NCBI GenBank assembly: GCA_021014325.1
Contig: CM037473.1
Coordinates: 5,829,501 to 5,893,500 of the forward strand
Origin: Plazaster borealis
Taxonomy: Eukaryota > Echinodermata > Asteroidea > Forcipulatida > Labidiasteridae
Length of the DNA: 64,000 nucleotides
Direction: 5' to 3'
The notes under the pieces are model-generated. The model had not been told where the DNA came from and ran no database searches. It saw nothing but the letters and a program-made list of their open reading frames with translations. Both the position numbers and the translations under genes were made by a program. This document shows positions 1-11,700 of this stretch, in pieces; within the stretch, counting starts at the first letter, position 1; every line of letters begins with the position of its first letter.

Positions 1-7
1 TGCGTTT

Positions 8-432
8 AATAATAATAATAACAATACTGAGTTCTTATACAGCGCTTTATCACACCTGATGGGCGTATTAAAGCGCTCAGTATTTTTTCCGGCAAGGTAT
101 GCAGAGCTACGTGTTGAAGTATGAGACATATTCCTTTAGCACCATGTAATGGTTTACAAGGTGCTGTGGCGCAATATGCAGCCAATCAAACCAGGAACAC
201 CGGGTGAACCCCTTCTCTTCACGGTAAGTGCACTGGGTTCTTTTACGTGTATTACACAACACACGGGACCTACGGCTTTACGTCCCATCCGAAGGACGCA
301 TCAAATGGTTAAGTGTCTTGCCTAAGGACACAAGTGTCACGACCGGGACTCAAACCCATACCCTGTTGATCAGAAACACCGGAGCTTGAATCCGGTGTTC
401 TCATCCGCTAGGCCTTGGTCATGCGGTTTGGT
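8..432 (-). mobile_element. tRNA-derived SINE (family 1), minus strand
   Basis: The tRNA-like head lies at the right end (box B complement near 345-355, then CCGGTGTTCTCATCCGCTAGG), and the (ATT)n microsatellite tail with GCGCT lies at the left. Same family as 1088-1437, 4535-4757, 43068-43316, 60322-60752, 62385-62503 and 63560-63720. Confidence 0.75.
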
Positions 433-774
433 TTCAGTGTGCCTTCATTGAAATGGAGTTCGAATGTTGTGTGTAATTATCAATTCATGAGAGTTATAGC
501 CCACTGAAACAATATTTCCGTAATTAGAAATGCAATGTCCTTTCAGGGTCACAATAAGGAGGAAATAAAACAGTGAGATTGGCTGTTATCAAAAAAAAAA
601 AATTGTTGTTGAATCCCATATTTTTTCATTTTGTTGTGCCTTTATATACACAATTTAAACTCATAACAACAAACATTATTCTGCCTAGAATAAAATGAGA
701 AACTACAAGAAAAACATTGATGTATAATTATTATTCAGTTTGCGGTAACAGCATGTGTATATAATGCTACTATA

Positions 775-1977
775 GTAGTAGGGGAGAGTCGGGAGAGTTG
801 AGCCATACGGAGAGTTGACCCACCCCCCAAAACACCACTATCCCATAGAGTGGTCGAGTCCATATGCCCTCTGTTGGTAGTGTCTAACCAAACTTCTTTT
901 TGGCTACAACAGAGAATGTGAGAGATAAGTGCTCAAAGTGGGAGTGACAAGAACATCTAAATTCCACTAAAAAGTGAATTTTGGAACTCCAGATAAGACC
1001 CTTTCTATTACTTACATGTTTAGCAATGAATAGAGTGATAATGTGTCTAATATATAGCCTAAATATTGTTGTTTATTATGGTAATTTTAATAATAATAAT
1101 AATAGTTAGTTTTTATATAGCGCTTTTCACGCCCGAAGGGCGTCCCAAAGCGCTTCACATTATTACCCCTGGTCACTGGGCCTTAAATCATTCCTTAAAC
1201 CATCTCAGCTCCCTGGGGAGTATACAGCCTGTGCAACATTAATGCGCTACTCGGCTAAATCAATCACAAGAACCATCTCTGCCCTCACAGGTACCCATTT
1301 ACCCCTGGGTGGAGAGAAGCTTATGGTTAAGTGTCTTGCTCAAGGACACAAGTGTCACGACCGGGATTCGAACCCACACTCTGCTGATCAAACACCAGAG
1401 CTTGAATCCGGCGCTCTTAACCGCTCGGCCACGACACCCCACAATTTTAATTGGATCTAATTCGATTGTTATAAATCAAAATCAAGTCACATGTCAAAAT
1501 GGCTCTCTTAAAGGAGAGTTGAGCCAATGAGCATGGGGAGAGTTGAACATAGGAAATAGCCATGATAAAATATAATTTTTCAGAATTTTTCGGAATAGTT
1601 TTAAAATGCCAGATTGGATCAAAGTATTATTACAATTATGAGTAGGCCTACATTTCACTTTTACCATGGATAAACCAATTTCAGAAAATTATTTTCCGAT
1701 TTCCAAAGTCCCATTGATTATTGTGGTGGTTCAACTTACCCACATTGGTGGCTCAACTTACCCATAGTCCGGGGAGAGTTGAGCCACTTTGCCATTTTTT
1801 TTAAGCATCTCCCATAAAAAAACAATAGCAGTTGGTTCAATTATTATGTTATACTAAGTAAGTCAACACTCTAAATCTTTACTTAAAACATTTAGTTACG
1901 GGATCCTACATTTCATCTCTGCAGAATGGTGCAAAATGTAAAAAATGGCTGAACTCTCCCGCATCTCCCCCTGCTAT
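775..1977. mobile_element. Non-autonomous DNA transposon with 30-bp terminal inverted repeats
   Basis: The left end (GTCGGGAGAGTTGAGCCA) and the right end (TGGCTGAACTCTCCCGCATC) are inverted copies. No transposase ORF is visible. The GAGAGTTGAGCCA phrase recurs inside near 1515 and 1770. A family 1 SINE sits inside at 1088-1437. Confidence 0.65.
1088..1437 (-). mobile_element. tRNA-derived SINE (family 1), nested
   Basis: Complete copy: AATAATAATAATAATAG tail, TATATAGCGCTTTTCACGCC body end, and a head with box B complement (GGGATTCGAACCC) and CCGCTCGGCCACGACAC. The short ORFs here are SINE translation artefacts. Confidence 0.85.
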
Positions 1978-1984
1978 GCTGCGC

Positions 1985-2260
1985 CGATTTTGTTTTGAGA
2001 ACTTGTCTTGCTATATATTCTACTGCCACGGAGTAGATTTTGGAATACGGGAGACTACCTTTTTCTGAGAAGAACCGTCCTGCTGATTAAACTACTACCT
2101 GTGCGGCAGGTAGGACATCGACTGGGACTACTAATTTCGCATAGTGGATCGAGGGGACTTGTTTATGTTTCCCTCACAACGTCTGACCCCTTCAATCCGA
2201 AGAGGAATCGCCAACAGCTCTGTCTCGCCACACAACAAAGCATTCAGTGAAGCGAGACGA
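1985..2260. repeat. Dispersed repeat shared with 27455-27660 and 27960-28190
   Basis: Common phrases include TTGAGAACTTG, TTCTACTGCC(A/G)CGGAGTAG, CGGGAGACTNCTCNGTTCTGA, AACTGTCCTGCT and GGGACTACTA. The third copy runs into a CAACGTTTCGACTAGC block, suggesting a retroelement terminal region. Origin not certain. Confidence 0.5.
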
Positions 2261-2618
2261 AATATGTTTGTTAGTATCCGGGTTTGGGCGTCCCCCATTG
2301 TGAGCTAAAAAAACCCATAAAAAACCCAGGGTGTCCCCGTGTGGTGTGTGATACAATCCGGACGGCACAATAAGACATGGCCTTTCTCTTTGTAATGGGT
2401 GAATGACCCTCTTCTTCCGGGTTGTCTGCCATCTTTGTACTCATAAACTGCGTCAAATATAAAGACCTTAGAAGAGAACGCATTTCAACGTTCAAAAGAC
2501 TACATGCCCGTTTATAGAGATACTCTGCTCAGTCTGTGCAGACAATCGCAATTACGACTGGCTGAGATTTTGGTAACTTTCCAAGCCCAAAGCAAGACAT
2601 TTCGAAAGAAGTATTACG

Positions 2619-2785
2619 ATGGGAGGATCGATTGTACGCGTTTTACCTCGTCGATGTGTTTTGATGATGACCACACTGCTCTTGCTGAATACGATAGAAC
2701 CATATTCGGCTGAGTGGCATTGGAACTACCCACCATCATTTCCATTGGAGTTTGTCGAATCAATACGACAACATTTCTGTGATGG
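2619..2785 (+). CDS. Gene A exon 1: signal peptide
   Basis: The exon encodes MGGSIVRVLPRRC, a hydrophobic core with MMTTLLLLN, then a short mature N-terminus ending VESIRQHFCDG. The end matches exon 1 of B (EELRNHFC) and C (EEMRDYLCNG). It stops in phase 2 at a strong GTAAGT donor (2786). The first ATG in good context is at 2619. Confidence 0.8.
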
Positions 2786-5700
2786 GTAAGTGTTTAAATA
2801 CATCGCATGTGAAGGCTTGTACGTGTGGTTTTTAAAGTCTATTTCCTTAATTGCTTTGTATTGTTTAAGTTTTTTGTTGTAATTTTCCAATGAATTTTTA
2901 ATTGAACTAATGTACTTCGATAATTCAATGTAACATTTATTTCCATACTCACAATGTAAATTTAGACGCAACTTAATCTTCTGATTGTGTTGTCTTTTTG
3001 TATTTTGAAATAATAAATACCATTTATCTACCTATCTGTATGCCCTTTTCGAAACACCGGGTCGGGGCTTAGGCTTGGTGAGAGGCTCCGTCGGTGATTA
3101 AGAGAAAACATTCGCTTCCTGACAGGGCTTTAAACGTGCGGACGGACCCCAATAAGCTGATGCCGTGCTTTCGAAAAGGGCCCATAGTCAACTAATCTCA
3201 TAAATCATATCCATTTTTTCGTTATCCTATTTTTACAGTTGCCCCATAGAGGGGGCCCCATGCATGCAGCCAACAACTCTTTGCCAACGGGCATGTCAGA
3301 TGGAAGATTGCCAAGACGAGCTGTATGCGGATAACGAGGGTGCGGTACCCCACGGACCTCCTTGGTTTAAATCCCACATTCAGACTAAAGGGTTTATGTA
3401 TTCCCAGGTTAACTTTATCTCATGTGCGCTTATTAATTAAGGTCAAACAAAAAATTGTTATGTTGGCGTAACGGGCCAGAAAAATAGGGTAGGTAGGTGG
3501 GGATTTTGTTTTATATATATATTTTTTTAAATCGTCACATTATTTGTTAAATTGACTCCTGAACCATCTACATGTACTTTGATTTCATTCAAGTCTTTTA
3601 AAGTATTCCCTCTCATGAGGAATAGTTTGTTGTACACGTATGAAAATAGTTCCAACTAAAACATAATATTATCCTTTGATGTCACAGGAACGTTTTTTTA
3701 TGTAAGTCTTTTTATTTTTCCCTGTCAGTAGGAAGGGTTTTTTGTACACATGAAAAATTGTTCCAACTAAAACATAAAATCCTTAGATGTCACAGGAACT
3801 TTTATGTAATCACACTGACTGGCTTTTCATGTTACCATAAGGACACAATAATGTTCCTTTTCAAATGATTTATGTTGTGCATCAAGGCTTATTTCCAAAA
3901 CAGTTAAACGAAACTTGTGATTTTCAGTTAACTGTTTAACTGTTTCTACCATTCCAATCAAACTATTAAGCCAGCAGACACTTTCCATGATTAAACAAAA
4001 AAGCGCACATGAGATCTTTAATCATCTTTAAAGGCACTGGACACGTTTGGTAATTACTCAAAATAGTATAAAACATTGTGAGAAACGACTCCCACTGAAG
4101 AAACGTTTATTTTTGAGAAAGAGGTAATTTCTCACTAAAATATTTGAATCTGAGAAAGACTTCAGGCCAGAAGCCCTTTTTCAGGCATCTGAAAGCACAC
4201 ACATTATTTTGTGCAACAAGGGTGTCTTTTCTTTCATTATTTTCTTGCAACTTCGATGACCAATTGAGCCCAACTGTCACAGGTTTGTTATGCATATGTT
4301 GGGATACACCAAGTGAGAATACTGGTGTTTGACAGTTACCAGACGTGTCCAGCGCCTTTAACATTTAGTTCTTACCAGAGCTGAACCACCGACACTTGGC
4401 GTGAGTGACCAGCCATCCCCCCAAAAACTCGATAACGTATTAGTATATTGTGGTATACATGCGGTGTTCTTTATTTTATTATTTTTTTTTTTTAAGTTTT
4501 GAATTATGATGCACCTATAAAATGGTTAAATGTGCTTCAACGCCTTAAGCAGCCACTGCCAGAAACACCAGAGCAAACCCCTTCTCTTAGCGATAAGTGC
4601 AACTTGTTACGTTCCATCCAAAGGATGATGGAGCAATAATGGTGAAGTGTCTTGCTTAAGGGCACAAGTGTCAAAACCGGGACTCGAACCCACTCTCTGC
4701 TGATCAGAAATACCAGGGTTTGAGTCCAATGCGCTTGATCCCTCGGCCAAGATACGCCAAACACAGTCATGGAAGTGCATACACATTGAAACTGTCTCAG
4801 CGAGTTTGGACACAAAGTATAGCACAGTTTTTCTCAAGAGTGGTCGAGTTGGCGTAGTGGTATCTTTCCTCGCCTTCCACCTCAAGGACCCCGGTTTGAA
4901 TCACGCCGGGGCACTACATTGATTGGCTTTTCAGTCCCTACCTGACTGCGTGGGTTTTCCCCTGGAATAATTCTCTGGGGTTTTCCCTACCACATCTTAA
5001 TCTGAAACTTCCCTCTTTTTCTTATATCCATTGGGTTCTTGGCTACAGTGATTAAGTTCGCTTTTCTGAGAGTCCTTGGCTTCACGACCAAAATAAATGA
5101 AATGAAATGAAATGAAATTAAAGATATATACTTCAAAATATTTGTTTCCCTTCTTCACGGCAGATTGGTCTTACGATTCATGTGCAGACTCCCAAGAAAC
5201 CATGTGCAGCTTTGAAGACGCATACATCTGTCGGTACGCAGACGGAACAGGCGTCTGTGTTTTTGAGAAGTTGGATGAAAGCGTACCCCTCTGCATATGT
5301 AAACACCAAGAAGATGATTACCAGCTCTGGACAGTTAGGTAACGATAAACTCTTGGTGGCAGTAGACAGGGAGGGTTTCAGAGCTGTGTATTGAGAGAGT
5401 TGCGACCATTGATCTCCATCATTATAATAGAGATCAATGGTTGCGAGAACTTGCGATTATAGTTTTCGGTCCAAAACAACGCATGTGCGCATACAGGATG
5501 CCAAATTAGACTGCACATTTAGTAGGGTCATATCTTTGGATTCCGTGACCAATTTTTTGCTACCTTTTTTTCTTGATGGATTTGACTTCAGGAACCATTT
5601 AAAAGGAAAATAAGCTCCTATGTACCTCTGAAATGTGATAGGAACTTTTTTTATAGCGCAATATTCAAAATGGCCGCCGACGCCATCTTGAAAAACATAA

Positions 5701-8700
5701 ATTGTAATAGCTCTGGCACCAGATGACCTAGACAGACAAAAAAGATATCTCTTTCCACTATATCTGGCATGACAAATCCACTGGAGTGGTAATTGTAAGG
5801 TTTAAGGGACCATCTTGACCTCTAAATCCAAGATGGCCGCCGTCGCCATCTTGAAAAACATAACTTGCATTAGCTCTGGCACCAGATGACCTAGACAGAC
5901 AAAAAAATATGTCATTTTCCAATATATTTAGCATTACAAATCTACTGGAATGGTTATTGTAGAGTTTGGGGATCATCCACATCTCCTAAATCCAAGATGG
6001 CCGCCGTCGCCATCTTGAAAAACATTATTTTCATCAGCTTTGGCACCAGAAGAACTATACGAGAAAATAGGGTGTCGACTTCCACTGTTCATGGCATTAC
6101 AAATCCGCTGGAATGGTAATTGTAGAGTTTGGGATCATCCTGACCTCCAAATTCAAGATGGCCGCCGTCGCCGTCTTGAAAATTAATGTGCAAACTCTGG
6201 CACAAGAAGAGCTATATAGAACAAATAGGGTGTCATTTTCCACTATTTCTGGCATTACAAATTATTTTAAAAATGTTTTTCATAGTTGATTGATTGATTG
6301 AAAAATGATGTTGCTGTCCAATTCAGTGACACTCCAACACTGTTGACTTGAGATAAACATAAAACCGTAAAAGTGTTTTTACATGTTTTATCGGTATGGG
6401 TCAGCGTCTGGGTATTATGTTCGTATTTTGTCAAGTTGACTGGGGTGGTTGGCGAACATAAAAAGGACCAGAAGAACCGGTTGACAAATGTGTCAGGAAA
6501 AATATTTTTTTTGGGGAGACTGCGAGGATATTTTTTTCAATAACATGTTTTCATGCCTACTTGGCACTCATCAGTTGCGTGTGGGTGATTCTATATTCGA
6601 ATATATAAGTCTCATGTCTTGTGAAAGACATTAGTTAGTGTATTCCGCTTAGGTTCAGGTAAGATGTATAATAAATCCGAATGCGGACTTTTAAACCTGA
6701 GTTGAGTTTTCAGTATAAGTGACCTGTTCCTCCAGTAAGGAGATTAGGATGTTAGCTGTTTGGGGGTGGCACGGTTTAGTTTTGCTCTGATCAACTTTTC
6801 CCTTATGTTTAAATCTTTTCTCTGTACGCAATGAAAGGAGGATCTGGAAAGATCTCCGAAAGTGTTTCATGGTTGCGTATTTGAGACCAATGTTGTATGA
6901 TGGATTTGTTTAGGTCACTTTGGTTGATGTACGGGTTATATGTCGTACTAAAAACCAATGGAGTTTTGCTTTCTGCATTTCTCTGCTGTTTGTGAATCAA
7001 ATTTGATCGGTATTTGTGTGATACTTTTGTTGTGGTTATGTTTATCTCTGAGAAACTGCAGCCTCTTGCAGTTAGCTTTTCAGAGAAGTTATTGACTTCG
7101 AGTAGGAAATCATCTTCGTTATTTGTGTTTCTGGCATAGCGAAGTGTTTCTCCGAAGAAGGAAATAATCCCCAAATTCTGATATTTTGGCTGTATAGGAC
7201 TTGAACATCCACTTATTATAGGTCTCCCAACAAAAGGCGTGCCCGCGGGTGGTATTTTATATATTTTCGGGAGAAAATATATGATGGATCAAGATAAGCC
7301 AGGTGTGTTTATTGATGTGTTGGCCTTTATGCAGATATATGAGTAGGTTGTGGACCATTGTGGTGGTCTGTTGTGTGATATCTTGATTCAAGATGTCTGT
7401 AGCCTACTTCTAGGTAATCAGTTCGGTTCATTATGCAAATGCCTCTTCCCTCGTGTAAGGTTTAATTACAATATCTGGGTTGTGTTTCAGTTTGGTAATG
7501 GCTGATATTTCCTGTCTGGTCATATTTCTGAGCTGGTTGCGCAATCGAATAAGAGCCAATTGGTATTTTGTTCATTCTTCTTTGGAAGATGTTGAAATCA
7601 CTCAGAACTTTTTTACGGGTAGGTTTGGCAGGAGTGGGAACAAATTTTAGGTCTTTTCCTAAAGCAACTTTCTCAATTGTAGAAAGGTTTGCCCTGGATA
7701 GGTTCGTTACGAATTGTTCGCTTTCTTTAGCCAATTATTCAAGAATATTATTCTCAATGAACCGTTTTTTGAGTCATGTTTAAGAAAGAGGACTACTGAT
7801 TTATATTGCTTATAAATAATAAATGATTTTGGGTTGAACAAAGAAAAATTGACTAGAGTGGGATTTGAACCAACGACCTCCGGTTTAACGTGCCGGCGCT
7901 CTACCAACTGAGCTATCTAGCCCTATGTTGGCGGTCTCCCTATTTTGTCAATATCTTATAAATAATAATATATACTTGGGAATGCCGTATTATATTATTA
8001 TAATAAATAAAGTGGTGGTCCTGAAAAGGACCGGTTGGTTCATTAAAGAGGTTGTTCTCTTTTTCTCTTGGTTCCTCGAGCCTTAAGAAACCGAAGAGCT
8101 GGGTTGCTGTTCTCAGTTCCGCTCCCTGAAGTCTTGTACCAGCTGTGCTCTTGCTTCTTTCTTGGCCTTGTCAAGTCTTGTCTCCAACTCCTCCGCCTGG
8201 AACTTGTAGACCAGAGGAAAGTATGCCTTTGAAGTGAGTCTGTTCCAATTCTCCGTAAAGGATGGTTGGGAGGTGAGAGATGCGGTGGCCTTGCTGTGTT
8301 CCGGAAGTATGCCGGCGGTTTGTTTGACGCGGCCAAAAGTGGTGACTTGGTGCGTAATGTGGCTCGTAGCGGCTGTTAAAATGTTAACTGGCTCCGCTGA
8401 GAGTTTTACGTGGTTAAAGTCTTTTTCGGCAAGTTTGATGGGTGGAGCAGGGGTTTCACTTTGAAATTCTTCCCTGACATCAAACGACGTGATTAGTGAA
8501 TCCTGCAACTGGTCGATGAGAGGGAGTTGTCCGCAGGTGAAATCGCTGATGATGGAGGAAGCTGGCGATGAAGGCTGATCTTGAGTGCTTGAGCAGGATG
8601 GCTGAGGGCTGGACTTTGGGCGTCGTTTAAACGATTTGCTCAGTTTGGTATAACAAAGAGGATCCGAACAAATATCCTCGCGGTCTCCCCAAAAAATAAT

Positions 8701-11700
8701 AATTTTCCTGACACATTTGTCAACCGGTTCTTCTGGTCCTTTTTATGTTCGCCAACCACCCCAGTCAACTTGACAAAATACGAACATAATACCCAGACGC
8801 TAACCCATACCCAAACCCATTACCAAACTGAAACACAACCCAGATATTGTAATTAAACCTTACACGAGGGAAGAGGCATTTGCATAATGAACCGAACTGA
8901 TTACCTAGAAGTAGGCTACAGACATCTTGAATCCGAGCACTACACAAAGCTTGACCAAGATATCACACAACAGACCACCACAATGGTAAGGCCAACACAT
9001 CAATAAACACACCTGGCTTATCTTGATCCATCATATATTTTCTGACCTATAATAAGTGGATGTTCAAGTCCTATACAGCCAAAATATCCAGAAACACAAA
9101 TAACGAAGATGATTTAGAGGCTGCAGTTTCTCAGAGATAAACATAACCACAACAAAAGTATCACACAAATACCGATCAAATTTGATTCACAAACAGCAGA
9201 GAAATGCAGAAAGCAAAACTCCATTGGTTTTTAGTACGACATATAACCCGTACATCAACCAAAGTGACCTAAACAAATCCATCATACAACATTGGTCTCA
9301 AATACGCAACCATGAAACACTTTCGGAGATCTTTCCAGATCCTCCTTTCATTGCGTACAGAGAAAAGATTTAAACATAAGGGAAAAGTTGATCAGAGCAA
9401 AACTAAACCGAACAGCTCGCTCCACCCCTGATGATTCGGACGAAACACTAAACATCCTAATGGAACAGGTCACTTATACTGAAAACTCAACTCAGGTTTA
9501 AAAGTCCGCATTCGGATTTATTATACATCTTACCTGAACCTAAGCGGAATACACTAACTAATGTCTTTCACAAGACATGAGACTTATATATTCGAATATA
9601 GAATCACCCACACGCAACTGATGAGTGCCAAGTAGGCATGAAAACATGTTATTGAAAAAAATATCCTCGCAGTCTCCCCCCAAAAAATATTTTTCCTGAC
9701 ACATTTGTCAACCGGTTCTTCTGGTCCTTTTTATGTTCGCCAACCACCCCAGTCAACTTGACAAAATACGAACATAATACCCAGACGCTGACCCATACCC
9801 ATAAAACATGTAAAAACACTTTTACTGTTTTATGTTTATCTCAAGTCAACAGTGTTGGAGTGTCACTGAATTGGACAGCACCATCATTTTTCATCAAATG
9901 ATTTGGAGAGTAAGATGATCCCCAGACTCTACAATTACCATTCCAGTAGATTTGTCATACCAAATATAGTGGAAAAAGACATCTCTTTTGTCTGTCTAGG
10001 TCATCTGGTGCCAGAGCTATTGAAAGCTATGTTTTTCAAGATGGCGATGGCGGCCGTCTTGGATTTAGAGATCAAGATGGTCCCCAAACCTTTAAATTAC
10101 CACTCCAGTGGATTTTTCATGCCAGATATAGTGAAATAGGACATCTGTTTTGTCTGTCTAGGTCATCTGGTGCCAGAGCTAATGCAAGTTATGTTTTTCA
10201 AGATGGCGACGGCGGCCATCTTGGATTTAGAGGTCAAGATGGTCCCCAAACCTTAAAATTACCACTCTAGTGGATTTTCATGCCAGATATAGTGAAATAG
10301 GACATCTGTTTTGTCTGTCTAGGTCATCTGGTGCCAGAGCTAAGTTATGTTTTTCAAGATGGCGACGGCGGCCATCTTGGATTTAGAGGTCAAGATGGTC
10401 CCCAAACCTTACAATTACCACTCCAGTGGATTTGTCATGCCAGATATAGGGGAAAGAGATATCTTTTTTGTCTGTCTAGGTCATCTGGTGCCAGAGCTAT
10501 TACAATTTATGTTTTTCAAGATGGCGTAAAAAGTTCCTATCACATTTCAGAGGTACATAGGAGCTTATTTTCCTTTTAAATGGTTCCTGAAGTCAAATCC
10601 ATCAAGAAAAAAAGGTAGCAAAAAAATGGTCACGGAATCCAAAGATATGACCCTACTAATTGGGTTGTGATGCATTTGGACCAAAAATGGCGTCCAGCAA
10701 CCACGTGGCCAATGAAAACTGGTCAAGTTCCATGTCGTAACTCTCTCAATACACAGCTCTGGGAGGGTTCAGAGCTGTGTATTATTTTATTTATTTTACT
10801 ACACATCCGACAGCACAATTAGCGCCAATAACAGGATGAAAAGGAAACGAGAAGAAATGTTCAGTTTTATATGTGGGAAAAAAAACCCACACATGTGGAA
10901 ACCCACGCAATCAGGTAGGGACTGAAAACCCAATCCACATGCAAGGCTCCTATCTGAGACGGAATTCAAATCGGGGTTCACAGAGGTGGAAGGCAGGGTC
11001 CAAGAAACCTCTAAAGCCAACCTTTATTGATGAGAAAGTTGCGACACTACTTGCAGTTTCCGGTCCAACAACAACACCGCATCTACGCGCACAGGGTGCC
11101 AGACTAGACTGCACATTGGATTGTGCTACATTTATGCCATGCCCGATATGGGGCAGAGGGTATCCGCCCAATGTTCCCATACTGAAACAAGCTATTTTCC
11201 TCTTGTACAGAATTACCCCCCTAAAATCTTCTAAAAAGAATTCCTGAGATTCAAAGCACACAATAAAGACACAAGGGGGGGGGGGTACACCATGCCCCAT
11301 ATCAAGCACCAAATGGCCACATTTACCGAAATGGCATCCAGCAAAAACGTGACCAAAGAAAACTGCTCCCTCCATGTTACTACCTTCTCAATACATAGCT
11401 CTCGGAGGGTTAATTCAGTTATCTTAAAGATAGTTTATAAGCTAACTCAGATTACATCGAAACCAATTAAAAGTGATCCAATGTGTTCACTGTTGCTACC
11501 AAGTGCATCACAGTCTTATGTGTCGTATAACGAAGACTGAAGAACGTTTCTCAAGTCCCAATGTAGCCGAACATGTTTGCTCGTGTTTATTTAAATTTTT
11601 CTAGTAAAACCAAGCAATCTTCAAAACTAACCCACGTGCGAGTCTCAAGATATTATTTTAAAAGTACAATTTGAGATGTTTAATTGAAAACTGTATACTT

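Larger units (their letters stand above)
5376..10770. mobile_element. Composite foldback element enclosing two Penelope-like copies
   Basis: A 5.4-kb palindromic structure. The left end CAGAGCTGTGTATTGAGAGA is answered by TCTCTCAATACACAGCTCTG at 10743-10764. Each arm holds four tandem units of about 160 bp with AAGATGGC...CATCTTG cores (left near 5667, 5830, 5994, 6153; right near 10039, 10200, 10357, 10518). The inner arms (6280-6545 and 9660-9890) are also inverted copies. The centre holds retroelement fragments on both strands. It lies in intron 3 of gene A. Confidence 0.75.

Noticed and set aside
1242..1530. Short ORFs of 72-73 residues
   Set aside because: They are translations of a SINE body and tRNA-like head; the same residues recur at other SINE copies (for example 43114-43431).
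4107..4364. Overlapping ORFs on both strands near 4100-4360, and similar ones near 16237, 29212, 61475 and 63299
   Set aside because: All lie in copies of the T1 MITE and share its inverted-repeat sequence; no independent coding evidence.
8113..8508. 131-residue minus-strand ORF considered as a host gene
   Set aside because: Its position and order relative to the RT segments make it the N-terminal part of a decayed Penelope-like element.
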